From Myxococcales bacterium (lineage in GTDB: Bacteria > Myxococcota_A > Polyangia > Palsa-1104 > JAEUJZ01): a DNA stretch of 64,000 nucleotides. Made by a program: the position numbers and the translations under genes. This document shows, piece by piece, positions 43,543 through 55,060 of the stretch. The first letter of the stretch is position 1. Each line of letters begins with the position of its first letter. The notes under the pieces were generated by a model. It was given only the letters and a program-made list of their open reading frames with translations. It made no database searches and was not told the origin of the DNA. The stretch covers positions 62,001-126,000 of the forward strand of contig JAEUJZ010000117.1 in assembly GCA_016794505.1 (NCBI GenBank), written 5' to 3'.

Positions 43543-44685
43543 TTAGAACATCCAGATGAACGCGAGCGCCGAGGCCAAGGAAAAAGGAGCGCTGATTGCC
43601 GACGAGACGATCGTCCCCGTCTGCGTCTGCGCCGTCCAGTTGGCGGCGGCCCCGGACAGGCCGATGGGAATCGGCAGCCAAAACCAGAGCCCCGCCCCAT
43701 AAAGCAGTGTTCTTGGCTCGAAGTATTTGGCCGCGCCGCTTCGCTCGGGAGCCATGTCGATCAGCAAGGCATCCGTCACCGCCAAGCTGCTGGCCGTGAT
43801 CCCACCAAACGTTGCCATGGCCTGTCCGGCTGGCGTGCCAGGGTATGCCGCCGATACGCCCAGCTGTGTTCCGGCGATGGCAATGCTCAGGATCGTAAGT
43901 CCGATGCGAAGCGGCAGGTCTGTACTTTGGCTCTGCTGAAGGGTGAACCTCTGGGGGGCTTGCGCCGGCTGGGCTTCTTCATCGCCGCGAAGCTCATCAC
44001 AGGCCGATTGCAGCGCGCGAGACGCGGCATTGCGCCGCACACACAGCAGCCGATGCAACGCGACGCGATCGTGCCACGTGCGCCCGTACGCCATGCGCAG
44101 CAGACGTGCCGCTTGGTCGTCCCGTCGCGGCGCGGGAACAACGAGAAGCGGCCGTAGGACATCCGTTCCGGCTCCTCCCCTAAACATCTGGGCAAAATCG
44201 AGCATTGCGTTTTCATCCCCCATAAGGAGGAGCGATCGCGCGCACGCAAGCGAAACGAGCAGCAGGCCCTTGCCAGCGTACGAGAACTTGTCTTCATCGA
44301 AGGCGAGACGGAAGTCGTCGCGGTGGTTGGGCGGTTGCAGGGAACACAGCGCGAACAAGGACAGCAGCCGCTTCTCGGTGCCGCAGGCGGACGGCTCAGC
44401 CGGGGTCTTCGCGGTCGCCGCGAGCCGAGCCATGGACGATTCGGCCTGACCGCTGCTGGCCGCAGACTTGCAACCATCGGTCAGTTGATGTGAAAGCAGC
44501 GCCCGCGCCGAGTCCAGATCGCAGCGCTGCGACGCAAGATAGGGCGATGGAGCGTCGAAGAGATAGGAACACGCGTCTCGGGAACCCGCGTGCGCCGTGC
44601 CCATCGCGAACAGAAACGCGAGCCATCCAAGAAGACCGCGATTCCGACGAAAAACGTGATCTATGAACAGCAATGCCTGCCACAT
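43543..44685 (-). CDS. Hypothetical membrane protein with signal peptide
   Basis: A 380-aa protein. The N-terminus is a signal-like hydrophobic segment (LLGWLAFLFAMGTAHA). Residues about 36-235 are soluble and helical with many Cys and Leu residues, perhaps TPR/Sel1-like but not convincing. The C-terminal ~130 residues have three or four membrane helices (LRIGLTILSIAIAGTQLGV, GQAMATFGGITASSLAVTDALL, LLYGAGLWFWLPIPIGL, ISAPFSLASALAFIWMF). No family is recognised. It is 280 bases downstream of the caspase gene, in the same direction. Confidence 0.7.
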   Translation of the reverse strand: MWQALLFIDHVFRRNRGLLGWLAFLFAMGTAHAGSRDACSYLFDAPSPYLASQRCDLDSARALLSHQLTDGCKSAASSGQAESSMARLAATAKTPAEPSACGTEKRLLSLFALCSLQPPNHRDDFRLAFDEDKFSYAGKGLLLVSLACARSLLLMGDENAMLDFAQMFRGGAGTDVLRPLLVVPAPRRDDQAARLLRMAYGRTWHDRVALHRLLCVRRNAASRALQSACDELRGDEEAQPAQAPQRFTLQQSQSTDLPLRIGLTILSIAIAGTQLGVSAAYPGTPAGQAMATFGGITASSLAVTDALLIDMAPERSGAAKYFEPRTLLYGAGLWFWLPIPIGLSGAAANWTAQTQTGTIVSSAISAPFSLASALAFIWMF

Positions 44686-44965
44686 CGGTGCCCCTCACGT
44701 GTGCGCTGACTGGCCTGGGTTGCTTGGCGTGTCCTCGGTGGATGGCTGAGCACGCCTGATCATATCTCCTTTTGCGAGGGCGCTTGCGCGAACCGACGGC
44801 GCTCGTTCACGGGTCCGGCACGCCGGCCACAGCTCGACGGTCTGGGGACCGGCGCTGCGATGCGGCACCGCTGCGATCCGCGTTGTCTGCCCCGCGATGT
44901 CGAAGCAGCGTGCCGGATGTTTTCTAGCGACAAACGCTCGCGGTTTCAGCGGCTGCTGTCTGGTT
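44686..44965. other. Intergenic region downstream of the caspase gene
   Basis: 280 bases between the stop of the caspase gene and the start of the membrane-protein gene. I see no good gene, terminator stem with T-tract or repeat; an AT-richer spot at about 44755-44775 could be the promoter of the membrane-protein gene. Confidence 0.35.
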
Positions 44966-47299
44966 CTAGCTGCCCAGCCGGCGTCGAACGAGGATCGGCA
45001 CCGAGAGCTGCGCCCAGTCTTCGCGCGGGGTCTCGGTATCCAGCCTCAGGCTGGCTGGGCGACGACGAGAGCGTCGACCGCGCAGGGCCAGCGCCAGGCT
45101 GCGCGCACAGGCTGCGACGTCGGAACGCAAGACGGCCGCGCGAGCGGATGTGCTGGGCTGCACGCGCAGCGCCCCCTGCAGGCTGTCCTGAAGCGGGCGC
45201 GTACCGACGAACACCGTGATCAAGTCCTGCACATAGGCGGCGGCGGGAACAGGCTCGACCCAGCTGTCGAGGGCTTGCGAGCGCTCGTTGTGCAGATCGC
45301 CTAGGCGATCCCATCCCGTCGGTGGGTAGCCTTCCGCAATGTGCAAGATGCGCTGCTCGCCGGGGCGCAGGCCCAGCTCGAATGCGGCGTCTTGCCGAAG
45401 CTGCGCAGGGTTTTCGGGCTCGCTCGCCCAGACCTGCGTTTCACCGCTTGCGGACAAGTGCAGCACACCGACATGAAGCGGTGCAGGTGGCACAGCCAAG
45501 GGATCGGTCTGCATCGTGCGCAGCGACAGGCGCAGCGCCAGGGCATCGCCCTCATCGACAACCAGCGGGGTTCCTTCGCTGCGTGTCGCGGACTGCCAGT
45601 CCGCTTGGCCGGGACAGCGAACCAACAGCGCAACCTGCAGGCGATCGCGCAGCACACTGGGGCGTGGCACAAGGTGCAGGATCAGTTGCTGAGTGGCCAG
45701 CCCGCGCAGTCGATCCTCGACACTCTGCAGACTGCCGGTATCTCGCAACGGCACAGCAGGCGTGCGCAGCTGGCCATCGCGTCCAACCAGGGCCCAGACC
45801 GGCTCGCTAAGCGCCCCTAGCTGCGGCACAGGTGTCGACGGAATCGCGACATCCGCCCCTTCTGGGGCGCTGGGCTGCGCGCGGGCCGACAGCGCATAAA
45901 GACGCAAGCTGGCGCTGCCATCGCTGACCACTTCGACAACGGGAATGCTGGTCAGTCGATCGTGCAAGCGAGCGAGCGCCTCGGTCAATTCAGCCTGCTG
46001 GGTGTGGTCGGGATCGCAGCACAGCTCGACGCGCAAGGGCGGCAGCGTGGTGCTGTGCTCGTACTCAATGGCTAGGCTGCCTTCGGTGATGGCTCCCGGT
46101 GAGGCTTCAAGCAGGATCTTGGCGCTCGCTGAGGTTGCGCGCACGGCTGTGACTTCGACCACGCCCAGGACGGGGCGAGGCTGGCTTGCCCAGGGGGTCG
46201 ACGACAGCGGGGCGCTCGACGCTGCATAGACGGCATAGCGCGAGCCGAGCGTCTCGCCATGCAGGCGACCGACCGATAGCACGACGCTCTTGCCAGTGCG
46301 TTCACGCACAGAAGCGCGCTGTTCGGATGTGCTGGGCAGAAGACGGGTCGACGCCCCGTCTAGCTCGGCGACAAACAGCGGCGTGTCTTCCAAGGCACCT
46401 TCGGCGCGAGGATGCTGCTCGGGGCACTCGCTGCTGAGCGCAGCGAAGGCGCGGCCAATGACTGCGCGCATCGCCTCGCCAGGTAGGCAGCTCGCTAGCT
46501 CGCGCTGCAGGTAGTAGCTCAGCGCGCCATGAACCTGGCGACCGCCATCCGTCTGCTCGATGTGTTCGGTGGCTAGCTCGCTGTCGCGACAGGCGGCGAC
46601 ATAGACATAGTGATCGCGCCGCAGGCCAAGGCCGACCTTGGGTCGCGGGGCCGGACTGCGCTTGCTGGGCTCGACGGGCCGGGGGTTCGCTTCTTGCGTC
46701 GCGGCCAGGCCCAGACCCTCTGGAATCTGGATCAGCTGCTGTTCGTTGCTGCGGCGGCGGAAATCGGCAGCCACACCGCGCGTCGATGCCCGGAAGTCGT
46801 CCCGCAGCGAGGCCGAGCTATGGCAGCAGTCGCAAAAGAACGTGACATAGGCGCCGCGCTCGGTCAGTGCAACGATGCGCGACAGAAACTCATCGTCGCG
46901 GATGTCGCGGTTGGGGTAAAAACCGCTGCCGCTGTCCGCGGGCACGAAGGTCTCGTCCATCTGATCGGCTTCGAGGCTGTCGGGGTTGGCAATGCGCCGA
47001 CCATGCCCCGAATACGAAAGCACGACTTGGTCGCCGTCCTGTACCACCGCCACCAGCCGATCAAACGCATTCAAGATGCCATCGTGCGTCGCGGCTTCAT
47101 CCAAGAGCAGCGTGATGTTTTCTTCCGGGAAGTCGAAGCGATCGCGCAAGACGGCCTGATAGCCCATCGCGTCATTGACGCTGCCGTCGAGATTCACTTC
47201 GCCCAGAAACGGATATTGATTGATGCCGATCAGCAGAGCCCAGCGCGTGCTGCGCGGTGCGGCGGCAAATGGCAACCCATCTTGCGAGAACAGCTTCAT
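44966..47299 (-). CDS. Caspase-family (C14) protease with long C-terminal region
   Basis: A 777-aa protein. Residues about 18-275 form a p20/p10-type caspase-hemoglobinase fold: the start WALLIGINQYPFLGEVNLDGSVNDA, catalytic His 99 in SYSGHG and catalytic Cys in FFCDCCHS (C159 aligns with DxCHS). The loop ADQMDETFVPAD is the usual acidic S1-region. The remaining 500 residues are beta-rich and carry no family I recognise; they may be substrate or partner-binding domains. Bacterial caspases of this sort (orthocaspases) cut after basic residues and often belong to regulated cell-death or immune systems. It follows the AroK-AroD-AroE gene by 102 bases in the same direction. Confidence 0.9.
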   Translation of the reverse strand: MKLFSQDGLPFAAAPRSTRWALLIGINQYPFLGEVNLDGSVNDAMGYQAVLRDRFDFPEENITLLLDEAATHDGILNAFDRLVAVVQDGDQVVLSYSGHGRRIANPDSLEADQMDETFVPADSGSGFYPNRDIRDDEFLSRIVALTERGAYVTFFCDCCHSSASLRDDFRASTRGVAADFRRRSNEQQLIQIPEGLGLAATQEANPRPVEPSKRSPAPRPKVGLGLRRDHYVYVAACRDSELATEHIEQTDGGRQVHGALSYYLQRELASCLPGEAMRAVIGRAFAALSSECPEQHPRAEGALEDTPLFVAELDGASTRLLPSTSEQRASVRERTGKSVVLSVGRLHGETLGSRYAVYAASSAPLSSTPWASQPRPVLGVVEVTAVRATSASAKILLEASPGAITEGSLAIEYEHSTTLPPLRVELCCDPDHTQQAELTEALARLHDRLTSIPVVEVVSDGSASLRLYALSARAQPSAPEGADVAIPSTPVPQLGALSEPVWALVGRDGQLRTPAVPLRDTGSLQSVEDRLRGLATQQLILHLVPRPSVLRDRLQVALLVRCPGQADWQSATRSEGTPLVVDEGDALALRLSLRTMQTDPLAVPPAPLHVGVLHLSASGETQVWASEPENPAQLRQDAAFELGLRPGEQRILHIAEGYPPTGWDRLGDLHNERSQALDSWVEPVPAAAYVQDLITVFVGTRPLQDSLQGALRVQPSTSARAAVLRSDVAACARSLALALRGRRSRRRPASLRLDTETPREDWAQLSVPILVRRRLGS

Positions 47300-47401
47300 A
47301 GCCCAGAGCCCGCGCCGAGCCGGTGGCGCAGCCCCTTGAAAGTACCACGTTTTCCGACGTGATCCGCGTCCGCTTTGAAGCGGCGGCGTGCGAATGGACG
47401 C

Positions 47402-49540
47402 TTAGGTGACGCCGCGCTCGCGCGTCGATCGGATCGCCTGCGACTGCACCGGCTTTGCTTCTTGGGCCGGGCTGGGCGTCGCTTGGGCAAGGCTGCGCTG
47501 CCAGACTGCGCGCTGGGCCGCGGCCTGTGCCGTGAACATGACCAAGCCCGACACGTAGCGCGCCCCAACGCGCAGCGCATAGTCGCGGGCCGCAGAGTCC
47601 TCGCGATAGTCGAGGTCGTATACGCACTGCGGGCGCCAGCTAGCCGGAGGCTGCAGCGCCGCGTCTCGACCACGATGGCCCGCGGCCCACACCACGACGC
47701 TGGGCTGGGCGAGCGCGGCGGCGTTCTGCGTCGCCCCATCGCTGGCATCGTTGGCATTGTTGGCATCGCGGGCGCCACTTGATGGGCGGCGCAGGGCTGC
47801 AGTGCGCAGCGAAAAAAACTGCGCCTGCGGCAGGGTCTCATGGAGGCTCGGCAAGACACCGCCCCCCCCCCAGACCGCGACCTGAGCATCGGCAGGCAGC
47901 GACGCCAGAAGCGCCCGCAGTCCGACTGGATCGGTGTTTTCGCCTTGCCAGCTCGCGGTGTCATCCTGCCACCACAGCGTGTTGCAGCTCTCAAGCCCGG
48001 TCAGCGCTCCGGCGGCGCGCTTGAGCGGTGCAGTCACGGCGGCACAGCGCAGCCCAAGCTGTCGCAGCAGCGCGAGACCCCCGTGCGCCAGATCGGCCTC
48101 GCTGCACGGGATGGCCAGCATGGGCAGACCCTGGCGCGAAAAGAACGCGCGATGCTCGCTGGGGCTGCGACTGTGCTGCAGCGGATCGCCGAGCACGGCG
48201 GCAAAGCCACGCGACGGTTGTCCCATGTCCGCCATGCCAAGCTGCAGGTGTTCGCAAAGCGTCGGCTGATCTGCGCTCGATCCATCGCCTTCGCGCACAA
48301 ACGAAAGCGGCGATCGCTTTGCCCGCGCCTGCAGCGCGCGAAACCAGCGAAAGCGCTCGGGACCGGATGCGTGCTGTGCAGCCGGTGTGCGCGGCAGAAA
48401 GGCCCGTCGCAGCGGATCTGCATCGGCCCAGGCCAGACCCCATGCCAGCTCGGCGAAGTCGTGAACTTCGATGGCCAGCTTGGCATGCTGTGCGCCTAGT
48501 TGCAGTGCCAGGCTTTGCAGGCGCGCGGCGGCTTGCGGCACCGACTCGCCGATGTCGCGATCGTGCAGCGAAGCGATAAGCCCCGGCAGCATCGCGCCGT
48601 CCATCCGAGCCGTCCACTCGCGCAGCCAGGCCTCGGCCGGCGGCGACTGCAATAGCTCACAAGGAAGATCCACGGCGCTCTTTTGTCGACAGGCGGCTTG
48701 CACGTCCTTGTGGCTGGGCAGCGCGCGGCGAGCGCTTTGGATCACGCGCTCAGGTGGCAGCAGGTGCTGTGCCCAAGCTCGCTGAGCGTCCGATAGAAGA
48801 TCATCGCGCAGCTCAAAGCGCAGGCCAGGCCAGGTGAGTCGGCGCATCAGGAATTCGTGTGCAGCTTCGCTGCGAGCCAGTGGATCGGGCAGCAGCGTCA
48901 GCACGGCGGGCAGCATGCCTTTCGGGCTGTGATGCTGGCTGGCCAGCGCGGCAAAGAGGAACTGATCCTCGGCCGGGTTTTCGTCGGATTCGGCGCCCTC
49001 CGGCATGATCCACACGGTGTCGTGCCAGGCTTGATAGCGGCTCTGTCGTTCGACAAAACGTCGCTGAAACTCGGCCAGCGGTGGCAGGTCGGGATCCAAA
49101 CGGGGCCGCGCAGAGTCGACGAAAATTCGGCCCTGCGGGTCGGTCAAGCGGCGCAGCCACAGGACACGCGCGAGCGGCAGCCAGGCCGGTGGAACCGCGA
49201 CGCGTGGGTCTTCGTCATAGCCGGCACCCAGCGCGACATAGACATCACAGAGGTCGTGGGGATCGGAAGCCTGCGCTGGATCGCGCAGCTCCGCGAGTCG
49301 GGCGCGCAAGAGCGCGTGTTCCTGCGCGCGAAAGCGCGGCTCGCCCTGCTGGTGAAACAGCGTCGCCACCGCGACCCCGTGGTGTCGTGAAAGCTCGGCA
49401 TCGAGATCCCAGGTCGTAACCGGCAGCGAGCGGCGGGCATAGGCGGCGCGGACGCGCTGCAGAAACGCGGTCTTGCCAACACCGCGATGGCCCACGATCA
49501 AGTGCAGGCGAGGCAGGTGTGTATAGGGCATGTGCAACAT
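47402..49540 (-). CDS. Trifunctional shikimate-pathway enzyme: shikimate kinase - 3-dehydroquinate dehydratase - shikimate dehydrogenase
   Basis: A 712-aa fusion (ATG 49540 or 49531; longer frames overlap the divergent peptidase gene). Residues 12-195 are shikimate kinase (AroK): Walker A GHRGVGKT (17-24), DLD at 46-48 and the GEPRFRAQE motif with R71. Residues about 213-430 are type I dehydroquinate dehydratase (AroD): FELRDDLL (E243, R245), SLHD with H326 and Schiff-base K354 in AKLAIEVHD. Residues about 445-700 are shikimate dehydrogenase (AroE): GDPLQHSRSP, K507 in VTAPLK, N520, D537 in ENTDPVG, a GGGG nucleotide turn and the closing GLVMFTAQAAAQRAVW. All key residues are present, so three steps of chorismate synthesis should occur in one polypeptide. 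The domain order equals the last three domains of fungal AROM. Confidence 0.9.
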   Translation of the reverse strand: MLHMPYTHLPRLHLIVGHRGVGKTAFLQRVRAAYARRSLPVTTWDLDAELSRHHGVAVATLFHQQGEPRFRAQEHALLRARLAELRDPAQASDPHDLCDVYVALGAGYDEDPRVAVPPAWLPLARVLWLRRLTDPQGRIFVDSARPRLDPDLPPLAEFQRRFVERQSRYQAWHDTVWIMPEGAESDENPAEDQFLFAALASQHHSPKGMLPAVLTLLPDPLARSEAAHEFLMRRLTWPGLRFELRDDLLSDAQRAWAQHLLPPERVIQSARRALPSHKDVQAACRQKSAVDLPCELLQSPPAEAWLREWTARMDGAMLPGLIASLHDRDIGESVPQAAARLQSLALQLGAQHAKLAIEVHDFAELAWGLAWADADPLRRAFLPRTPAAQHASGPERFRWFRALQARAKRSPLSFVREGDGSSADQPTLCEHLQLGMADMGQPSRGFAAVLGDPLQHSRSPSEHRAFFSRQGLPMLAIPCSEADLAHGGLALLRQLGLRCAAVTAPLKRAAGALTGLESCNTLWWQDDTASWQGENTDPVGLRALLASLPADAQVAVWGGGGVLPSLHETLPQAQFFSLRTAALRRPSSGARDANNANDASDGATQNAAALAQPSVVVWAAGHRGRDAALQPPASWRPQCVYDLDYREDSAARDYALRVGARYVSGLVMFTAQAAAQRAVWQRSLAQATPSPAQEAKPVQSQAIRSTRERGVT

Positions 49541-49655
49541 GGGCAGACACGCTCGCGACCAGGGACCGATGTGAAGCGGGGAATTGAATGCGTCGGGCAG
49601 CGGTTTTGCCTGGGTTCCCGATGACTTGCAACCGGAGACTTCATATAGTGCCGCC

Positions 49656-51917
<2,262 letters not shown>

Positions 51918-52034
51918 TCTGCCCAGTCCGCTGCTTTTTTCCTCCGCCCACCTCTGCGCTGAGTCCGCGCGTCTCTGCACGGGTTTGGCCCTTCTCTGCA
52001 CTGTGCCGCGAGGGGCTCGGGCCGGGGCGTGGGT

Positions 52035-52940
52035 TCACTCGGAGCGCAGGGCCTGCGGGCGTGCGCTGGATCGGCTGGCCTGCGACAGAAACACGCTGCG
52101 CACGCGCTCGGGCAGATCGGGAATCTTCGACAGCAGGCTGCGCAGGTAATCGGGGCTGGCGTGCTCGATGGGCGTGCCGATCAAGCTGCCCGCACCCAGG
52201 CGCAGCGTGCCGTCGCTGCGATCGTGATACAGCCAGTACGCGTACGACTCGCTTTCGCGAACCAGGCGAGCGCTTAGGTCGTGCTGCTGCACCAGCGCAT
52301 CCTGGATGCGATCGGGCATCAGGCCATCGTGGATCAAGCGAAACAGCAGCGCGCCCGTGGCCCGCGCATCGTCGAGAGCCGAGTGGGCGCGGCCGGCTGG
52401 GATCGCGAAGTGGCGACAGACGTTTTCCAGCGACCGGCTGCGCAGGTGACGCAGGTGCCAGCGCACAAAGACCATGGGATCGACGATGCGATCGAGCGAG
52501 ATGCGGGCCGGGCTGCCGGCGCGTGTTAGCTCGGCATTGAGCAGCGGAATGTCGAACCCGACGGCGTTATAGCCAGCAATCCACGGCTCGACCCCTTGAT
52601 GCATGCGCCCGTCGAGATAGGGCAAGAAGCGCTCGACGATCGCCGCAAAGCGTGGCTTGTCGCGCACGTCGGCGTCGGTGATGCCGTGGATGGCGCTGGC
52701 CTCTTGGGGGATCGGGCAGTCGGGGTTGAGGCGCATGCGTCGCTCATAGCTCGGCTGTCCGGCGGCATAGCCGACGGCCCCTAGCTCGACGATGCGATCG
52801 CGGTCGGCGTGTACGCCCGTGGTCTCGGTGTCGATGATGAAGCCAGGGCAGGAATGAAAGGTATCGCTGCCCCCGAATGCACAGCCAATATCGTGAGACA
52901 CCAAAGTGGGTGCGGAATGGGCGACGGCGCTAGGCAGCAT
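52035..52940 (-). CDS. DnaQ-type 3'-5' exonuclease (DEDDh family)
   Basis: A 301-aa exonuclease. ATG 52940 opens a short leader before the DEDDh core starts at residue 34 (FIIDTETTG; first Asp/Glu pair). ExoII is YNAVGFDIPLL (about 124-134) and ExoIII HSALDDARATG (about 185-195), so all acidic residues and the His are visible. This matches the epsilon proofreading subunit or related DNA/RNA exonucleases; the C-terminal ~90 residues carry a separate domain of unknown fold with repeated SYAYWLYHDRSDG phrases. It is a single gene, convergent with the peptidase and divergent from the GAF-STAS regulator. Confidence 0.92.
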   Translation of the reverse strand: MLPSAVAHSAPTLVSHDIGCAFGGSDTFHSCPGFIIDTETTGVHADRDRIVELGAVGYAAGQPSYERRMRLNPDCPIPQEASAIHGITDADVRDKPRFAAIVERFLPYLDGRMHQGVEPWIAGYNAVGFDIPLLNAELTRAGSPARISLDRIVDPMVFVRWHLRHLRSRSLENVCRHFAIPAGRAHSALDDARATGALLFRLIHDGLMPDRIQDALVQQHDLSARLVRESESYAYWLYHDRSDGTLRLGAGSLIGTPIEHASPDYLRSLLSKIPDLPERVRSVFLSQASRSSARPQALRSE

Positions 52941-53023
52941 GGCGGGCGCAGTGTAGTCCAGCCTGCTTTGCGAGCGCTAACTGAGCGCAAGTGCAGTGCT
53001 GTGGGTGATACGATGGGCACACG

Positions 53024-55060
53024 ATGAGCCATCCTCAGGCCCCTGTGCCTCCGGCTATGGAGGCGTCTTCTTCCGAGTCCAGCGCCGAGACAGCCCCCGA
53101 TCGTGCGCCCCACGACGGGCACGCAGACGCCCGCGCGAGCAGCGGCGGTACCCGCGGCAGCAGTCTGGCAGCCGAGCTGGCCACCGTGCATGCCGGACTG
53201 GCGGCGGCCACAAGCGAACAGGATCTGCTGGCTGCGGCCATGCTGTACATCGGTCACATGCGGCCCTCGTCGGCTCACTTCGTCCGACTGCACGTCGATG
53301 CCGACGGGCGGATCGAGCGCGGCGAGCTGGCCGCGATCTGGGAACACGGACAGATCCAGCACGTACACACCATGCTGGGGAGGACGATTCCGCTGGCGCT
53401 GTGGCGCCTGACCGCGGTCTGGAGCCAGAACCCATCGGAGCTGATCGCGATCGCGGATGTGCAGAGCGATCCGCGTGCCGATGTCGACTTGCGGGACCAG
53501 CTTTCGACGCTGGGACAGCGGGCGCTGGTGCTGGTGCCGCTTTATTCGCGGGCGCATCGCAGCTGGCACGGCGTCTTGGTGATGGTCTTTGCGAGCCCGC
53601 GAGAGCTGTCGCAGGAAGAGCACAGCGTGTGCTCGCTGCTGGCCGATGCCGTGGCGTCGTTTGCTGCCAACCTGCATATCCAGCGCTCGCTGCGCGAGGT
53701 GTTTCAAGAGACCTCGCTGCTCTACGACGTGAGCTTGCGCCTGAACCAAGCGAGCAGCATCGATGAGGCGCTGCGCGCCGTTGCCATCGCGGCCCCCGGT
53801 GCGACGTATGCGTTCCTGGGCATCCTGGAACGAAACGCGGCCGGCGAGCTGCATCAGCTGCGCGTGGTAGCGGGCTGGGGGCAACACAAGGAAATGGCGG
53901 CCTCGGTCATTGGCATGACGTTTCCCATCGAGTTCGTGCCGATGATCAGCCTGTGGATCAAGGACCCGGATCGGCCGCTCTTGATCTCGGACATCGAGAC
54001 GGATTCGCGCGTCGATCCGCAGGCGCGCATGCTGTATCGCCAAGCCAGTCAGCGCAGCGCCGCCCTCTTGCCGCTGGTGGTGCAGGGGCATGTGATTGGC
54101 AATGTCTCGATGGCGTGGGACGAAGTGCGCGGGTTTTCCGCGCGCGATGAGCGCATTTTCCAAACGATCGCCAAGCAGGCCTCGCTGGTCTTGCAGAACC
54201 GCCTGCTCGTCGAAGAATCGCAGGCGGCGCTGCGCGCTCGCGCCGAACAGAGCGCGCTTCTAAGCCGGGTGCTGACGCACTTGCCGGTGGGGGTCGTGCT
54301 GCTCGATGCAAGCAACCTGCGTCCCATCCTGAGCAATGCCGCGGCGGATGCGCTGCTGGGATGGGGCGAGGTCGCACCCGAGTCGCGCCGCCTCAATCAG
54401 CGCTTCCTGCGGCCCGGTACAGACGAGCCGTTGCCCGATGAAGAATCGACGCTGATGCTGGCTGTGGCGCGTGGCGATCTGCAGCACGCAGATGTCGATG
54501 TACAGACGGCGATTGGCCGGCGATCGCTCATGAGCAGCGCCGTGCCTGTCGTGTCTGAAGACGGTCAGCTGCGTTCGTTTCTGCTGCTGCTAACAGACGT
54601 CACCGAGCGCCGGGAAGCCGAGATGCAGCGCGCCAAGATGCAAGACGAGCTGATCACCGTGCAGGCCGCGGCCCTGGCCGAACGCAGCACGCCGATCATC
54701 CCCATTAGCGATGACATCGTCGTGGTGCCATTGATCGGATCGCTCGATGCCGAGCGCAGCAATCAGCTGCTGGACACCGTGCCCGAGGCGGCCAGCCGAT
54801 ATGAAGCCAAGCTGGCGATCATCGACATCACAGGGGTCTCGACGCTGGATACGCAGGCCGCGCGCACGCTGATCGGTGTGGCGCGAGCCCTGCGTCTGCT
54901 TGGCATCGAGCCCGTGGTCACCGGCATGCGGGCCGAAGTGGCGCAGACGCTGGTGCAGCTAGGTATTCGGCTCGATGGAATGACGACGCGCAGCAACCTC
55001 AAGAGCGGCATTGCCTATGCCCAAGCGGTGCTGAGCAAGCGCTCGCTCAATCGCCTGTAA
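53024..55060 (+). CDS. GAF-GAF-PAS-STAS signalling protein (RsbR-like)
   Basis: A 678-aa cytoplasmic protein. After a low-complexity N-terminus come a GAF domain (about 55-215; VRLHVDADGR, ALVLVPLYSRAHRSWHGVLVMVF), a second GAF (about 235-395; TYAFLGILERNAAGEL, ALLPLVVQGHVIGNVSMAW), a PAS domain (about 415-535; LPVGVVLLDASNLRPILSN) and a C-terminal STAS domain (about 555-670; SDDIVVVPLIGSL, IIDITGVSTLDTQAA). The STAS part resembles RsbR proteins of stressosomes, with Thr residues in the STLDTQAART stretch that could be phosphorylated. It should sense small ligands or light/redox cues and act in a partner-switching cascade; partners are not adjacent. Its end overlaps the convergent nucleotidyltransferase gene by 14 bases. 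Confidence 0.92.
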   Translation: MSHPQAPVPPAMEASSSESSAETAPDRAPHDGHADARASSGGTRGSSLAAELATVHAGLAAATSEQDLLAAAMLYIGHMRPSSAHFVRLHVDADGRIERGELAAIWEHGQIQHVHTMLGRTIPLALWRLTAVWSQNPSELIAIADVQSDPRADVDLRDQLSTLGQRALVLVPLYSRAHRSWHGVLVMVFASPRELSQEEHSVCSLLADAVASFAANLHIQRSLREVFQETSLLYDVSLRLNQASSIDEALRAVAIAAPGATYAFLGILERNAAGELHQLRVVAGWGQHKEMAASVIGMTFPIEFVPMISLWIKDPDRPLLISDIETDSRVDPQARMLYRQASQRSAALLPLVVQGHVIGNVSMAWDEVRGFSARDERIFQTIAKQASLVLQNRLLVEESQAALRARAEQSALLSRVLTHLPVGVVLLDASNLRPILSNAAADALLGWGEVAPESRRLNQRFLRPGTDEPLPDEESTLMLAVARGDLQHADVDVQTAIGRRSLMSSAVPVVSEDGQLRSFLLLLTDVTERREAEMQRAKMQDELITVQAAALAERSTPIIPISDDIVVVPLIGSLDAERSNQLLDTVPEAASRYEAKLAIIDITGVSTLDTQAARTLIGVARALRLLGIEPVVTGMRAEVAQTLVQLGIRLDGMTTRSNLKSGIAYAQAVLSKRSLNRL

